A stretch of 64,000 nucleotides of DNA from Streptomyces sclerotialus (GTDB taxonomy: Bacteria > Actinomycetota > Actinomycetes > Streptomycetales > Streptomycetaceae): contig JODX01000006.1 of the NCBI GenBank assembly GCA_000719105.1, forward strand, positions 124,001 through 188,000, in the 5' to 3' direction. Position numbers and translations under genes: made by a program. The notes beneath the pieces were generated by a model. It had not been told where the DNA came from. It was given only the letters and a program-made list of their open reading frames with translations, and searched no databases. Below are positions 25,340 to 34,133 of the stretch, piece by piece. How positions within the stretch are numbered: the first letter of the stretch is position 1; every line of letters begins with the position of its first letter.

Positions 25340-27312
25340 CCATGAGTGCAGGCTGGTACCTGCGGCGGCTGTCCCGGATGGGGCCGCAGGAGGTCGGCGG
25401 CCGGGTGGGCGACGCGGTGCGCAGGCGGCGGTGGCGGTCGGCGCGGCCGGACTCGCCGAGCGTGACCGGCGCCCGGTTCACCGCGGTACTGCCCGCGGGA
25501 ACGGTCGCCGCGGTGCCACCGGACGCCGCGAAACGCCTCGTCGCCGAGGCGGACCGGCTGCTGGCCGGGCACGCCGAGTACTTCGGGGTGGAGCGCGACG
25601 ACCTGGCCGACCCGGACTGGTGGTGGGACCCGAAGACCGGGCGCCGGGCTCCCTGCGACTACGCCTTCGACGTGCCGTACCGGAACGAGGACGCGGTCGG
25701 GGACATCAAGCAGATCTGGGAACTGTCCCGGCACCAGTACCTCACCCAGCTCGCCGCCGCCTACGCGGTCACCGGGGACGAGCGGTACGCCGAGCGGGTG
25801 GCCGCGCACCTGCGGTCGTGGTGGATGGCCAACGCACCGCTGCACGGGGTGCACTGGGTCAGCGGCATCGAGCTGGGCATCCGGCTGCTGTCCTGGGTGT
25901 GGATCCGCCGGCTGCTCGACGGCTGGCCGGGCGCGGCCGGGCTGTTCGAGGACAACCCGGTGGCGCGGAGCCAGATCTGGCACCACCAGCACTGGCTGGC
26001 CGCCTTCCCCAGCCGGGGGTCCTCGGCGAACAACCACGTCGTCGCCGAGGCCGCCGGGCAGTTCGCCGCTGCCTGCGCGTTCGACTGGTTCCCCGCCTCG
26101 GCGCGCTGGCGGGCCGAGGCGCTGCGGTCGCTGGAGCGGCAGCTGCGCGGCAACACCTTCGTCTCCGGCCTCAACCGCGAGCTGGCCACCGAGTACCACG
26201 GACTGGTGCTGGAGCTCGGCCTCGCCGCGCTGGCCGAGGCGGACGCCGCCGGTGTGCCGGTCCCCGCGACGGTCCGGCTGGTGCTGCTGCGGATGACCGA
26301 CGCGCTCGCGGCCGTCGTGGACAGCCGGCTGCGGCCGCCGCGGCAGGGGGACGCGGACGACGGGCACGGTCTGGTCGTGGACGGCGCGGGCACCGACCGC
26401 TGGGCCTCGCTGCTGGCCACCGGGGACGCCGTGTTCGGCCGGCTCGACTGGTGGCCGGCGGTGACCGGCACCGATGTGCGCACCCCGCTGCTGGCCGCGC
26501 TCATCCGGCCGTACGCGAAGAACGGCACCGCACCGGCCCTGACCCGCCCGGCGAGCCGGCCGGCCCACTTCGCCGACGCGGGGCTCACCGTCCTCCGCGG
26601 TTCAGGGGGGACGGGAGAGATCTGGTGCCGCTGCGACGGTGGTCCGCACGGCTTCCTCTCCATCGCCGCGCACGCCCACGCGGACGCGCTGTCCGTGGAG
26701 GTCCGGCACGACGGGGTCGACGTGCTCGCCGACCCGGGGACGTACTGCTACCACGGGCAGCCCGAGTGGCGGCAGTACTTCCGGTCGACCCTCGGCCACA
26801 ACACCCTGCAACTGGACGGCGGTGACCAGTCCGTCTCCGGCGGCCCGTTCCTGTGGACCCGGCATGCCCGCAGCCGCGTCCTGGTCGCGGACACCTCCGG
26901 CGCCTCCGACGGCGGGACGGCCCGCTGGTGCGCCGAGCACGACGGCTACCAGGGCACCGTGCACCGCCGCCGGGTGGAGCTGACCGCCACGAGCCAGGAG
27001 CTGCGGGTGATCGACGAGGTCCACGGCCCGCGCCGGACCGCGCGCCTGGCGTTCCACCTCGGCCCCGCGATCACCACGGAGCTTGAGGGGAACCGGGCCG
27101 TGCTCACCTGGTCCGTGGACGGCGAGGACCGCTCCGCGGAACTCGACCTGCCCGGGCAGCTGTCCTGGCGGGCGCACCGCGGCGAGACCGACCCGCCACT
27201 GGGCTGGTACTCCCCCGGCTTCGGGCGCAAGGAACCCGCCACCACGCTGGTCGGCACCGGCTTCGCCGACGGCGCGCAGGGGTTCACCACCGTGCTCAGG
27301 TTCCACGGCTAG
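25336..27312 (+). CDS. Heparinase II/III-family polysaccharide lyase
   Basis: This 658-residue protein has the two-part layout of heparinase II/III and alginate-lyase-like enzymes: an alpha/alpha toroid (about 60-390, with a Trp-rich segment and EYHGLVLELGLAALAE) and a beta-sandwich heparinase domain (about 415-650, including HAHADALSVEV and DPGTYCYHG). It would cleave uronic-acid-containing polysaccharide by beta-elimination. I see no classical signal peptide; the N-terminus is basic (MSAGWYLRRLSRMG), so it may act in the cytosol or leave by another route. In EPS loci it probably edits or clears the polymer, which fits with a uronic-acid dehydrogenase upstream. Start ATG 25336 lies in an ATGA overlap. 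Confidence 0.87.
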   Translation: MTMSAGWYLRRLSRMGPQEVGGRVGDAVRRRRWRSARPDSPSVTGARFTAVLPAGTVAAVPPDAAKRLVAEADRLLAGHAEYFGVERDDLADPDWWWDPKTGRRAPCDYAFDVPYRNEDAVGDIKQIWELSRHQYLTQLAAAYAVTGDERYAERVAAHLRSWWMANAPLHGVHWVSGIELGIRLLSWVWIRRLLDGWPGAAGLFEDNPVARSQIWHHQHWLAAFPSRGSSANNHVVAEAAGQFAAACAFDWFPASARWRAEALRSLERQLRGNTFVSGLNRELATEYHGLVLELGLAALAEADAAGVPVPATVRLVLLRMTDALAAVVDSRLRPPRQGDADDGHGLVVDGAGTDRWASLLATGDAVFGRLDWWPAVTGTDVRTPLLAALIRPYAKNGTAPALTRPASRPAHFADAGLTVLRGSGGTGEIWCRCDGGPHGFLSIAAHAHADALSVEVRHDGVDVLADPGTYCYHGQPEWRQYFRSTLGHNTLQLDGGDQSVSGGPFLWTRHARSRVLVADTSGASDGGTARWCAEHDGYQGTVHRRRVELTATSQELRVIDEVHGPRRTARLAFHLGPAITTELEGNRAVLTWSVDGEDRSAELDLPGQLSWRAHRGETDPPLGWYSPGFGRKEPATTLVGTGFADGAQGFTTVLRFHG

Positions 27313-27320
27313 GGGGCCGC

Positions 27321-28877
27321 GTGGGGGTCAAGTGGGGGAACTGGGCGCTGCCGACGGCACCGCTGGCGCTGGTCCTGCTGGCGGCGACCGGCTGTACGGG
27401 CACGCCGGACGCCCCGGCGGAGCCGGACGGTGCACCCGCCACGCCCGGTGCGCCCTCCGCGTCCGGGGCGCCCTCCGCGTCCGTGGCCCGGGTGTGCGCC
27501 AAGCCCGCGGCCGGGCCGGCGAAGGCGCCGGCGGGCGCGGTGACGGTCGACCCCGACGTGGTCGGTGACCTGGCCGCGAAGACCAGGAGCAACCCCCCGA
27601 ACACCACATTCTGGCTCCGGCCGGGCAACCACAGGCTCGAGCCGGACCGCTACGCCCAGGTCGTGCCCAAGAAGGGGAACCGCTACCTCGGCGCGCCGGG
27701 CGCGGTGCTCGACGGCCGGAAGACCAATCAGTACGCGTTCGGCGGCACCGCCCGCGACGTCACCATCCGCCACCTGACCGTGCAGCGTTTCGTCGCGCCG
27801 AACAACGAGGGCGTGGTCAACCACGACATGGCCGACGGGTGGGTGATCGAGCACGCGACGATCCAGTACAACTCCGGCGCCGGACTGATGGCCGGTGCCC
27901 GCCAGCAGGTCCGGGCCAGCTGCCTGCGCGAGAACGGACAGTACGGAATGAACGCCTACAAGACCGGCGACTCCATCAAGGGTCTGGTGGTCGAGGGCAA
28001 CGAGGTCGTGGGCAACAACACCGACGACTGGGAGCGGCGCAATCCGGGCTGCGGCTGCACCGGAGGCATCAAGTTCTGGGCCGTCGACGGCGCCGACATC
28101 CGCGGCAACTGGGTGCACGACAACCGCGGGGCCGGGTTGTGGGCGGACAACAACAACAACGACTTCCGCATCGAGGACAACGTGCTGGAGGCCAACGACG
28201 GTGCCGCGCTGATGTACGAGACCAGCTACAACGCGGTCATCCGGAACAACACGATCCGGCGGAACAACTGGGCCGAGGGCCGCAGGTACGCCGAGCGCGG
28301 CGACGACTTCCCGTACGCGACCGTCTACGTGTCCGAGTCCGGCGGCGAGCCACGGGTCCGGGCCCGCACGGACAAGATCGAGATCTACCGGAACGTGCTG
28401 GAGAACAACTGGAACGGCATCACCCTGTGGGAGAACGCCGACCGGTTCTGCAACAGCCCGGCCAACACCTCGACCGGTTACTGCACCTTGCTGGTGAAGG
28501 ACACCGACCGCTGCGCACAGCCGGCGATCGCCACCGCACCGCTTCACTCCGACTGCCGGTGGAAGACCCAGCGGGTGGACGTCCACGACAACCGCTTCGT
28601 CCTGGACACGTCCGTCGTCAAGTGCACGGTGGAGTGCGGCCGCATGGCGGTGCTGGCCAACTACGGCACCTATCCGGACTGGTCGCCGTACAAGGGCGAG
28701 CAGGTGGCCGAGGCGATCACCCAGAAACAGCAGAACCGCTGGCACGACAACGTCTACCGCGGACCGTGGACCTTCGTCGCGGGCGACCCGGGCCGGAAGC
28801 TCGACCCCGCGCAGTGGCAGGGCGCGCCGTACCGGCAGGACGCGGGCAGCACCTTCGGCCCACGGGCCGGTGGTTGA
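27321..28877 (+). CDS. Secreted right-handed parallel beta-helix protein (probable lipoprotein)
   Basis: This 518-residue protein starts with a signal peptide ending near LLAATGC, a lipobox-like site, followed by an Ala/Pro-rich linker. That suggests a membrane-anchored extracellular lipoprotein. Residues about 85-450 are Asn/Gly-rich coils of a pectate-lyase-type beta-helix (IRGNWVHDNRGAGLWADN, YNAVIRNNTIRR). Many paired Cys suggest disulfides outside the cell. Such proteins bind, cleave or epimerise polysaccharide. The DPHD catalytic motif of the AlgG epimerase is not visible, so activity is unproven. Start GTG, 8 nt after the lyase stop. It probably acts on the exported EPS together with the lyase. 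Confidence 0.85.
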   Translation: MGVKWGNWALPTAPLALVLLAATGCTGTPDAPAEPDGAPATPGAPSASGAPSASVARVCAKPAAGPAKAPAGAVTVDPDVVGDLAAKTRSNPPNTTFWLRPGNHRLEPDRYAQVVPKKGNRYLGAPGAVLDGRKTNQYAFGGTARDVTIRHLTVQRFVAPNNEGVVNHDMADGWVIEHATIQYNSGAGLMAGARQQVRASCLRENGQYGMNAYKTGDSIKGLVVEGNEVVGNNTDDWERRNPGCGCTGGIKFWAVDGADIRGNWVHDNRGAGLWADNNNNDFRIEDNVLEANDGAALMYETSYNAVIRNNTIRRNNWAEGRRYAERGDDFPYATVYVSESGGEPRVRARTDKIEIYRNVLENNWNGITLWENADRFCNSPANTSTGYCTLLVKDTDRCAQPAIATAPLHSDCRWKTQRVDVHDNRFVLDTSVVKCTVECGRMAVLANYGTYPDWSPYKGEQVAEAITQKQQNRWHDNVYRGPWTFVAGDPGRKLDPAQWQGAPYRQDAGSTFGPRAGG

Positions 28878-28878
28878 G

Positions 28879-30210
28879 ATGGCCGGGGACCTGATGCGCG
28901 GAGGGCTGCCAAGCGGCCCGGACACGGCGGGCACCACGCCGGGCGCCACGGCGGGCACACAGCCCGGTGCCGGACCACGCCCCGCCACCGCCACGCCGAA
29001 GGCCGTCGGGGTCGTCTGGGCGTTGCTGGGCCTCAACACACTCGGCTCCGCCGGGGCGAAGACCATCGTCCCGCTGCCCCGCTCCCTCATCCAGATGGGC
29101 ACCATGGGCGCGCTGGCCGCCGCGTTCGCACTGGCGCTCGTGCTCAATCTCCGGCTGCGCATCCGGGCCAGCGCCTTCGTGTTCCTGCTCACCCTGCTGC
29201 TGGTGCCGAGCGTGATCGGCAGCGTGCACCAGGACGTCGAGCTCGGCGCGCTGTTCCGCTGTGCCCGGCTGGCTCTCTTCGCCGGCACGCTGTGGCTGCT
29301 CAGCCGCTGGTGGGACGGCAGCCTGACGTTCGTCCGGTACCACATCCGGATGTACTTCGCGGTGCTCGTGCTGGTGGCCGCCGGCCTGGCCGTCTCACCG
29401 GGCACGGCCCTGCCCGAGTACTACGGCGGGCGGCTGGTCGGCGCGTTGTGGCCGCTCACCCCGCCGCAGATCGGACAGTACGCCGCCGTGATCATCGGGC
29501 TCACCGTGCTGCTCCTGCTGGGCCGCCGGACCACCGGGGCCGGCGCGGCGGTGGTCATCGTGCCGGCACTCGTCCTGCTCGCGATGACCCATACCCGGAC
29601 GGCCACGCTCGGCCTGGTCGTCGGGCTGACGCTGGCGATCGGCTCGCTCCTGCTGACCAGCGCCGCGGCGCGCCGGTTCTTCGCCTGGGCGGTGCTGGTC
29701 GCCACGGTGGCCGCGGTGGCGTTCAGCTCCGCGCTGCAGGCCTGGTTCCTGCGCGGACAGAGCCAGGAGAACTTCTCCAACCTCACCGGCCGGGCCAAGG
29801 TCTGGCACGCCCTGCTGTCCGCGCCCCGGACGGCCACGGAGGAGCTGTTCGGCATGGGCCTGGGCGACAAGTCCTTCGACGGGCTGCCGATCGACAACAG
29901 CTGGCTGGCCGTCTACCACGAGCAGGGTCTGATGGGCGCCGCCATCGTGGCGGCGTTCGTCATCGTGCTGGGCGGCGTCGCGCTGCTGCGGCCACCGTCG
30001 CTGCCGAGGGCCTGCGCGATCTTCCTGATCAGCTACGTCGCGATCTCGTCGTACACCGAGGCCGGGCTGGGCGACGCCTCGCCGTATCTGCTGCACCTGG
30101 CCCTGGCCGCCTCGCTGCTGGCGGCACCTGCCGCGACCGCCCGCCCGACGGCACCCGAAGTTCCTCGACGACGTGTCCCGCGCTGGGCCCGGGATCGGAA
30201 GGTGGCCTGA
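28879..30210 (+). CDS. O-antigen ligase/polymerase-like membrane protein (Wzy)
   Basis: This is a polytopic membrane protein of about 443 residues with ten or so hydrophobic segments after a Gly/Ala/Thr-rich cytosolic start. The block around residue 235 (HTRTATLGLVVGL) matches the conserved H/S-x-S-R-T/G region of the Wzy_C/O-antigen ligase family (PF04932). It is the best candidate for the polymerase that joins lipid-linked repeat units on the outer side of the membrane. Two starts are possible, GTG 28870 (overlapping the preceding stop) and ATG 28879 (just after it); they differ by three residues. With the flippase at 36451 and the Wzz-like proteins it completes a Wzx/Wzy system. Confidence 0.84.
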   Translation: MAGDLMRGGLPSGPDTAGTTPGATAGTQPGAGPRPATATPKAVGVVWALLGLNTLGSAGAKTIVPLPRSLIQMGTMGALAAAFALALVLNLRLRIRASAFVFLLTLLLVPSVIGSVHQDVELGALFRCARLALFAGTLWLLSRWWDGSLTFVRYHIRMYFAVLVLVAAGLAVSPGTALPEYYGGRLVGALWPLTPPQIGQYAAVIIGLTVLLLLGRRTTGAGAAVVIVPALVLLAMTHTRTATLGLVVGLTLAIGSLLLTSAAARRFFAWAVLVATVAAVAFSSALQAWFLRGQSQENFSNLTGRAKVWHALLSAPRTATEELFGMGLGDKSFDGLPIDNSWLAVYHEQGLMGAAIVAAFVIVLGGVALLRPPSLPRACAIFLISYVAISSYTEAGLGDASPYLLHLALAASLLAAPAATARPTAPEVPRRRVPRWARDRKVA

Positions 30211-30212
30211 GC

Positions 30213-31433
30213 ATGCACGGCCTGCACGTTCTGGTGGTGCACAACCGCTACTCCTCGGCGCAGCCGAGCGGGGAGAACAGAGTCGTCGACGAGGAGGTGG
30301 CGCTGCTGCGCGCGGCCGGCCACCGGGTCGACCTGTTCGAGCGGCGCAGCGACTCCATCGCCGACCGGTCGCTGCTGGGCAAGGTGGCGGTGCCGCTGCT
30401 GGTGCCGTGGAACCCGGCGGTCCGCACGGAGCTCGCCGCCCGGCTCCGCGCCGAGCGGCCGGACGTGGTGCACGTCCACAACGTCTTCCCGCTCCTGTCG
30501 CCCGCGGTGCTGGCCGCCTGCGCCGACGCCGGTGTGCCCGTCGTCGCCACGCTGCACAACTACAACCAGATCTGCCCGCCCGGCACGCTGCAGCGGGACG
30601 GCCGGCTGTGCACCGAGTGCGTCGGGCCGGCGGCGCCGCTGCCCGCCGTCCGGCACGGCTGCTACCGGAACTCCCGGCTGGCGACGGTACCGCTCGCGGT
30701 CAACCTTCTCGTCAACCGGCGGCGGTGGTGGTCCGGTGTGGAGCGGTTCTTCTGCATCTCCGTGGCGCAGCGCGACATCCTGGTGCGGTCCGGCATGCCG
30801 GCCGAGCGGCTGGCGGTGAAGCACAACTTCGTGCCCGACCCGGGCGCCTGCCGAGCCGGCGCGGGCGAGCAGCTGCTCTTCCTCGGCCGGCTCACGGAGG
30901 CCAAGGGCGTGCGGCTGCTCATGGCCGCGTGGGACGAGATCGCGGCGAGCGGCGGGGTGGGCGTGCCGCTCGTGCTCGCCGGCGGGGGGCCACTGGAGGG
31001 TGAGGTGACCGCCTGGGCCGCGGGCCGGGACGACGTGCGGTACGCCGGCCTGCTCGACCCGGCCCAGTGCCGCGAGGCCGTCGCGCGGTCGGTCGCCGTG
31101 GTGGCCCCCTCGGTGGCCATGGAGACGTTCGGCCTGGTGGTCGCGGAGGCGATGGCGGCCGGGGTCCCGGTCGTCGCCGCCGGTCACGGCGCCTTCGTCG
31201 AACTCGTCGAGGACGGGGTCACCGGGCTGCTGCACCAGCCGGGCGATCCCGCCTCGCTCGCGTCCCGGGTGCGCCGGATCGCGGCCGGCCCGGACCGCAA
31301 CCGGGAGATGGGCGAGGCGGCCCGGCGCCGCTACGAGAAGCACTTCAGCCCGGCCGTCGGGCTGGAGCGCCTGGTGGACGAGTACCGCACCGCGATCGCG
31401 GGTCGGACGGAATCAATGGGGGGAAGTAGATGA
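30213..31433 (+). CDS. Glycosyltransferase family 4 (GT-B), second
   Basis: This 406-residue GT-B enzyme transfers a sugar onto the lipid-linked repeat unit. Conserved features are HNRYSSAQPSGENRVV at the N-terminus, VVHVHNVFPLLSP, LLFLGRLTEAKG at the start of the nucleotide-binding domain, and ETFGLVVAEAMAAGVPVV with the two conserved glutamates of retaining GT4 enzymes. A four-Cys cluster-like stretch (CPPGTLQRDGRLCTEC) with a further Cys occurs around residues 124-150, as in a known subset of GT4 proteins. GGAAGG lies about 11 nt before the ATG, and the gene ends in an ATGA overlap. Donor and linkage are unknown. Confidence 0.9.
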   Translation: MHGLHVLVVHNRYSSAQPSGENRVVDEEVALLRAAGHRVDLFERRSDSIADRSLLGKVAVPLLVPWNPAVRTELAARLRAERPDVVHVHNVFPLLSPAVLAACADAGVPVVATLHNYNQICPPGTLQRDGRLCTECVGPAAPLPAVRHGCYRNSRLATVPLAVNLLVNRRRWWSGVERFFCISVAQRDILVRSGMPAERLAVKHNFVPDPGACRAGAGEQLLFLGRLTEAKGVRLLMAAWDEIAASGGVGVPLVLAGGGPLEGEVTAWAAGRDDVRYAGLLDPAQCREAVARSVAVVAPSVAMETFGLVVAEAMAAGVPVVAAGHGAFVELVEDGVTGLLHQPGDPASLASRVRRIAAGPDRNREMGEAARRRYEKHFSPAVGLERLVDEYRTAIAGRTESMGGSR

Positions 31434-32665
31434 CAGGATGCCGACTCTGCGGCTCGGCGGCGCTGGAGAGCGTCGTCGATCTGGGGGCCACCCCGCCGTG
31501 CGAGAGCTTCCTCGCCGCGGACCGACTGGATCAACCGGAGCCCGCGTACCCGCTGCACCTGCGGGTCTGCACCGACTGCTGGCTCGCGCAGATCCCGCCG
31601 CTGATCACGCCGGAGGAGACGTTCAGCGAGTACGCGTACTTCTCCTCCTTCTCGACCTCCTGGGTGGAGCACGCGCGTACGTTCGTCACCGACGCCGTGC
31701 AGCGGCTGGATCTCGGCCCCGACTCCTTCGTGGTCGAGGTCGCGAGCAACGACGGGTACCTGCTGAAGCACGTGGTGGACCGCGGGATCCGCTGCCTCGG
31801 CATCGAGCCCTCGGTGAACGTCGGCGCCGCGGCGCGGGACGCGGGTGTGCCCACGCTCACGGAGTTCCTGAGCCCGGACACCGGCTCGGCCGTCCGTGCC
31901 GAGCACGGACCGGCGGACCTGGTCGTGGCCAACAACGTGTACGCGCACATCCCCGACGTGGTCGGGTTCACGCAGGGGCTGCGCGCCCTGGTCGCCGACG
32001 ACGGCTGGGTCTCCATCGAGGTGCAGCACCTGCTGACCCTGATCGAGCAGAACCAGTACGACACGATCTACCACGAGCACTTCCAGTACTACACGGTCGC
32101 GTCCGCGATCCGGGCGCTGGCCAGCGGCGGACTCACGCTCGTGGACGTGGAGCTGCTGCCCACGCACGGGGGCTCCATCCGGCTGTGGGCCCGGCCTGCC
32201 GAGGTGGCCGGCGAGCCGACGCAGCGAGTGGCTGACGTACTGGACCGGGAGAAAGCCGCCGGGCTGCAGGAGCTGTCCGGGTACACCGAGTTCTCCGCCC
32301 GGGTCGCCAAGGTGCGCCGGGACCTCCTCAAGTTCCTCATCGAGGCGGCCGAGCGCGGCGAGACGGTGGTCGGCTACGGCGCCCCGGGCAAGGGCAACAC
32401 CCTGCTCAACCACTGCGGCATCCGGCCCGACCTGCTCGCGTACACGGTCGACCGCAACCCCTACAAGCACGGCAGGTTCACCCCGGGCACCCGCATCCCG
32501 ATCCTGCCGCCCGAGCAGATAGCCGCCGACAGACCGGACTACGTGCTCGTCCTCCCGTGGAACCTGCGGGCCGAGCTGGTCGAGCAGCTGTCCTTCGTGC
32601 ACGACTGGGGCGGCCGCCTTGTCTTTCCCATCCCGGAACTGAGCATTGTCGAGGTGAAGTCATGA
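31430..32665 (+). CDS. NDP-sugar C-methyltransferase (zinc-binding, TylCIII/NovU-like)
   Basis: This 411-residue SAM-dependent methyltransferase has three parts: an N-terminal zinc-binding region with C-x2-C and C-x2-C pairs (CRLC at residues 4-7, CTDC near 47-50), a class I SAM domain (about 85-210; EVASNDGYLLK) and a C-terminal domain found in sugar C-methyltransferases (about 235-400; GYGAPGKGNTLLN). This arrangement is that of enzymes that C-methylate keto-deoxy nucleotide sugars, so a branched-chain sugar may be present in the EPS. ATGA overlap on both sides. It opens a sub-block of five coupled tailoring genes (31430-36454). Confidence 0.87.
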   Translation: MTGCRLCGSAALESVVDLGATPPCESFLAADRLDQPEPAYPLHLRVCTDCWLAQIPPLITPEETFSEYAYFSSFSTSWVEHARTFVTDAVQRLDLGPDSFVVEVASNDGYLLKHVVDRGIRCLGIEPSVNVGAAARDAGVPTLTEFLSPDTGSAVRAEHGPADLVVANNVYAHIPDVVGFTQGLRALVADDGWVSIEVQHLLTLIEQNQYDTIYHEHFQYYTVASAIRALASGGLTLVDVELLPTHGGSIRLWARPAEVAGEPTQRVADVLDREKAAGLQELSGYTEFSARVAKVRRDLLKFLIEAAERGETVVGYGAPGKGNTLLNHCGIRPDLLAYTVDRNPYKHGRFTPGTRIPILPPEQIAADRPDYVLVLPWNLRAELVEQLSFVHDWGGRLVFPIPELSIVEVKS

Positions 32666-33456
32666 AGGTCGTCCTGTTCTGCGGCGGTTACGGGATGCGG
32701 ATGCGGAGCGGTGCCGCGGACGACGTGCCCAAGCCGATGGCGATGGTCGGCCCGCGGCCGCTGATCTGGCACGTCATGCGCTACTACGCGCACTACGGGC
32801 ACAAGGAGTTCATCCTGTGCCTCGGGTACGGGGCGCACCACATCAAGGACTTCTTCCTCAACTACGAGGAGACGACGTCCAACGACTTCGTGCTGAGAGG
32901 CGGGCGGACCGAGCTGCTGTCCACCGACATATCGGACTGGACGATCACGTTCGCGCAGACCGGCATCGAGTCGCCGATCGGGGAGCGGCTGCGCCGGGTG
33001 CGGCACCACCTGGACGGCGACGAGATGTTCCTCGCCAACTACGCCGACGTGCTCACCGACGCCCCGCTGCCGGAGATGATCGAGAACTTCGCCCGGCGGG
33101 ACGCCGGTGCGTCGATGACGGTGGTGCCGCCGCAGTCCTCGTTCCACTGCGTGGACCTGGGCGAGGACGGCCTGGTGGGCGGCATCACCGCGGTGAGCGA
33201 ACTGCCGCTGTGGGAGAACGGCGGCTACTTCGTGCTCCGCCAGGAGGTCTTCGACCACATACCGGAGAACGGGGACCTGGTCGCCGACGGATGCGCCCAA
33301 CTGGCCAAGCGGGGCCGGCTGGTGGCGTACCAGCACCGCGGCTTCTGGAAGCCGACCGACACCGTGAAGGAGCGGGCCGCGCTCGACGCCGCCTACGCGC
33401 GGGGCGACCGTCCGTGGGCCGTGTGGGAACGGGACAGCGCGGGGGTGAGCGCGTGA
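32662..33456 (+). CDS. Sugar-1-phosphate nucleotidyltransferase, RfbF-like (CDP-glucose type)
   Basis: This 264-residue protein makes a nucleotide sugar from a sugar-1-phosphate. It aligns by eye with glucose-1-phosphate cytidylyltransferase RfbF: VPKPMAMVGPRPLIWHVMRYY, GHKEFILCLGYG, a metal-binding YADVLTD region and GFWKPTDT near the end. The N-terminal loop reads GGYGMRM rather than the usual GG-x-GTRL, a mild deviation. CTP is the expected nucleotide, but no CDP-glucose 4,6-dehydratase is recognisable with confidence; the SDR at 34134 could partly fill this role. ATGA overlap upstream, GTGA overlap downstream. Confidence 0.85.
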   Translation: MKVVLFCGGYGMRMRSGAADDVPKPMAMVGPRPLIWHVMRYYAHYGHKEFILCLGYGAHHIKDFFLNYEETTSNDFVLRGGRTELLSTDISDWTITFAQTGIESPIGERLRRVRHHLDGDEMFLANYADVLTDAPLPEMIENFARRDAGASMTVVPPQSSFHCVDLGEDGLVGGITAVSELPLWENGGYFVLRQEVFDHIPENGDLVADGCAQLAKRGRLVAYQHRGFWKPTDTVKERAALDAAYARGDRPWAVWERDSAGVSA

Positions 33457-34130
33457 TCGGGCTCGGGGCCGGGCGCCTGGACCGGATCGTCGCGGTGGGC
33501 GCGCACTGCGACGACATCGCCATCGGCGCCGGCGGCACGCTGCTCACGCTGTGCCTCGCGCGGCCGGGTGTCCGCGTCGACGCGCTGGTGCTCTCCGGCG
33601 GCGGCAGCGAGCGGGAGCAGGAGGAACGGGCCGCGCTCGCCGCCTTCTGCCCGGGCGCCGACCTGCGGCTGACCGTGCTCAAGCTGCCGGACGGCAGGCT
33701 GCCCGCGCGCTGGGAGGAGGCCAAGGCCGCGGTCGAGGAGCTGCGCGGGCAGACCGACCCGGATCTGATCCTGGCCCCGCGCACCGACGACGCGCACCAG
33801 GACCACCGCGGCCTGGCGCAGCTCATACCCACCGCGTTCCGCGACCACCTCGTGCTCGGCTACGAGATCGTCAAGTGGGACGGCGATCTCGGCCGGATGG
33901 CCGCGTACCAGCCGCTGTCGCCGGCTGTCGCCGAACGCAAGGTGCGGCTGCTGCAGGAGCACTATCCCTCGCAGCGGCACCGGCCCTGGTACGACCGGGA
34001 GGCCTTCCTCGGCCTGGCCCGGATCCGCGGCATCGAATGCCAGGCGCGCTACGCCGAGGCGTTCGCCGTCACCAAACTCACTCTCGATCTCGGCACTTCC
34101 GATCTCGGCACCTTCGATCTGGGGGAATGA
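33453..34130 (+). CDS. PIG-L/LmbE-family deacetylase
   Basis: This 225-residue predicted zinc-dependent N-deacetylase removes an acetyl group from an amino sugar derivative. It has AHCDD (residues about 17-21; family consensus AHPDD) and the later HQDH metal-binding region, with an alpha/beta fold. The Pro-to-Cys change in AHxDD is unusual but leaves His and both Asp intact. GTG start in GTGA overlap. It lies between a cytidylyltransferase and an epimerase, so the substrate is probably a nucleotide-activated N-acetyl sugar or an intermediate in the cassette. Confidence 0.87.
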   Translation: MIGLGAGRLDRIVAVGAHCDDIAIGAGGTLLTLCLARPGVRVDALVLSGGGSEREQEERAALAAFCPGADLRLTVLKLPDGRLPARWEEAKAAVEELRGQTDPDLILAPRTDDAHQDHRGLAQLIPTAFRDHLVLGYEIVKWDGDLGRMAAYQPLSPAVAERKVRLLQEHYPSQRHRPWYDREAFLGLARIRGIECQARYAEAFAVTKLTLDLGTSDLGTFDLGE

Positions 34131-34133
34131 ACC

